Source: Solobacterium sp. (lineage in GTDB: Bacteria; Bacillota_I; Bacilli_A; Erysipelotrichales; Erysipelotrichaceae). From it: 6,391 nt of DNA. The stretch is from NCBI GenBank assembly GCA_017419465.1, contig JAFOLE010000089.1, positions 1 through 6,391 of the forward strand. Direction: 5' to 3'. Shown piece by piece: positions 6,354 to 6,391 of the stretch. Both the position numbers and the translations under genes were made by a program. Under the pieces are notes generated by a model, which was given only the letters and a program-made list of their open reading frames with translations, ran no database searches and was not told the origin of the DNA. How positions within the stretch are numbered: the stretch's first letter is position 1; every line of letters begins with the position of its first letter.

Positions 6354-6385
6354 TTGCGAATGACGAATCATTCCGATTTAATAAT
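6354..6385 (+). promoter_or_regulatory. Possible promoter with inverted repeat in the spacer, at the right edge
   Basis: TTGCGA (6354-6359) and TTTAAT (6377-6382) resemble -35 and -10 boxes of the vegetative sigma factor and are 17 bases apart. The perfect inverted repeat GAATGA-CGAA-TCATTC (6358-6373) lies almost wholly between them, where a repressor operator might sit. It follows a strong terminator, as a new transcription unit would. The gene it would serve is outside the window, so this stays tentative. Confidence 0.35.
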
Positions 6386-6391
6386 GGTAGA

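Noticed and set aside
6123..6371. 82-codon - strand open frame over the GH1 remnant and terminator
   Set aside because: It reads through the intrinsic terminator stem and is antisense to clear GH1 homology; it has no ribosome site or domain features that I can see.
1..6391. Search for CRISPR arrays, tRNA/rRNA genes, insertion sequences, defence or phage genes
   Set aside because: No spaced direct repeats, cloverleaf-like segments, transposase motifs or terminal inverted repeats are visible; nearly all of the window is accounted for by sugar-use genes.

Overview
The window looks like an ordinary carbohydrate-utilisation locus from a low-to-mid GC member of the Bacillota (Firmicutes), probably a gut-type anaerobe of the Lachnospiraceae or Erysipelotrichia kind. 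The basis is strong GGAGG-type ribosome binding sites, tight co-directional gene packing, an LplABC/YtcP-type sugar ABC transporter, a DUF624-type membrane protein, and an orphan membrane protein of a kind I associate with gut Firmicutes. The genus cannot be named from this sequence. All supported genes are on the + strand.

Layout: (1) positions 1-224 hold the C-terminal end of an extracellular sugar-binding lipoprotein whose start lies outside the window. (2) A perfect 12-bp stem-loop (241-275) separates it from two inner-membrane permease genes (304-1203 and 1220-2098), which complete a CUT1-type importer apart from its ATPase. (3) A 109-base gap carries a probable hairpin terminator or attenuator. 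(4) A six-helix DUF624/YesL-like membrane protein (2208-2987) is followed almost directly by a full-length cytoplasmic GH36 alpha-galactosidase (2992-5220) with both catalytic aspartates. (5) A 108-base gap with two hairpins leads to an orphan single-pass membrane protein (5329-6042) that has an EF-hand-like loop in its outer domain. (6) The 3' end of that gene runs into the C-terminal remnant of a GH1 beta-glucosidase-type gene (about 6036-6292), which is N-terminally deleted and frameshifted. A strong intrinsic terminator follows. (7) The last ~60 bases hold a possible promoter with an inverted repeat in its spacer.

How they fit together: the binding protein and two permeases would import an oligosaccharide with the help of a shared MsmX-type ATPase encoded elsewhere (inference). 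The alpha-galactosidase would then remove terminal alpha-galactose from it inside the cell, so melibiose, raffinose-family sugars or other alpha-galactosides are the natural substrate guess. The transporter's specificity is not readable from the sequence. The DUF624 protein commonly accompanies this transporter class but its role is unknown.

I see no previously undescribed system here. The points most worth a second look are the decayed GH1 gene fused onto the tail of the orphan membrane-protein gene, that protein's EF-hand-like loop, and the hairpins that seem to set relative expression along the operon.
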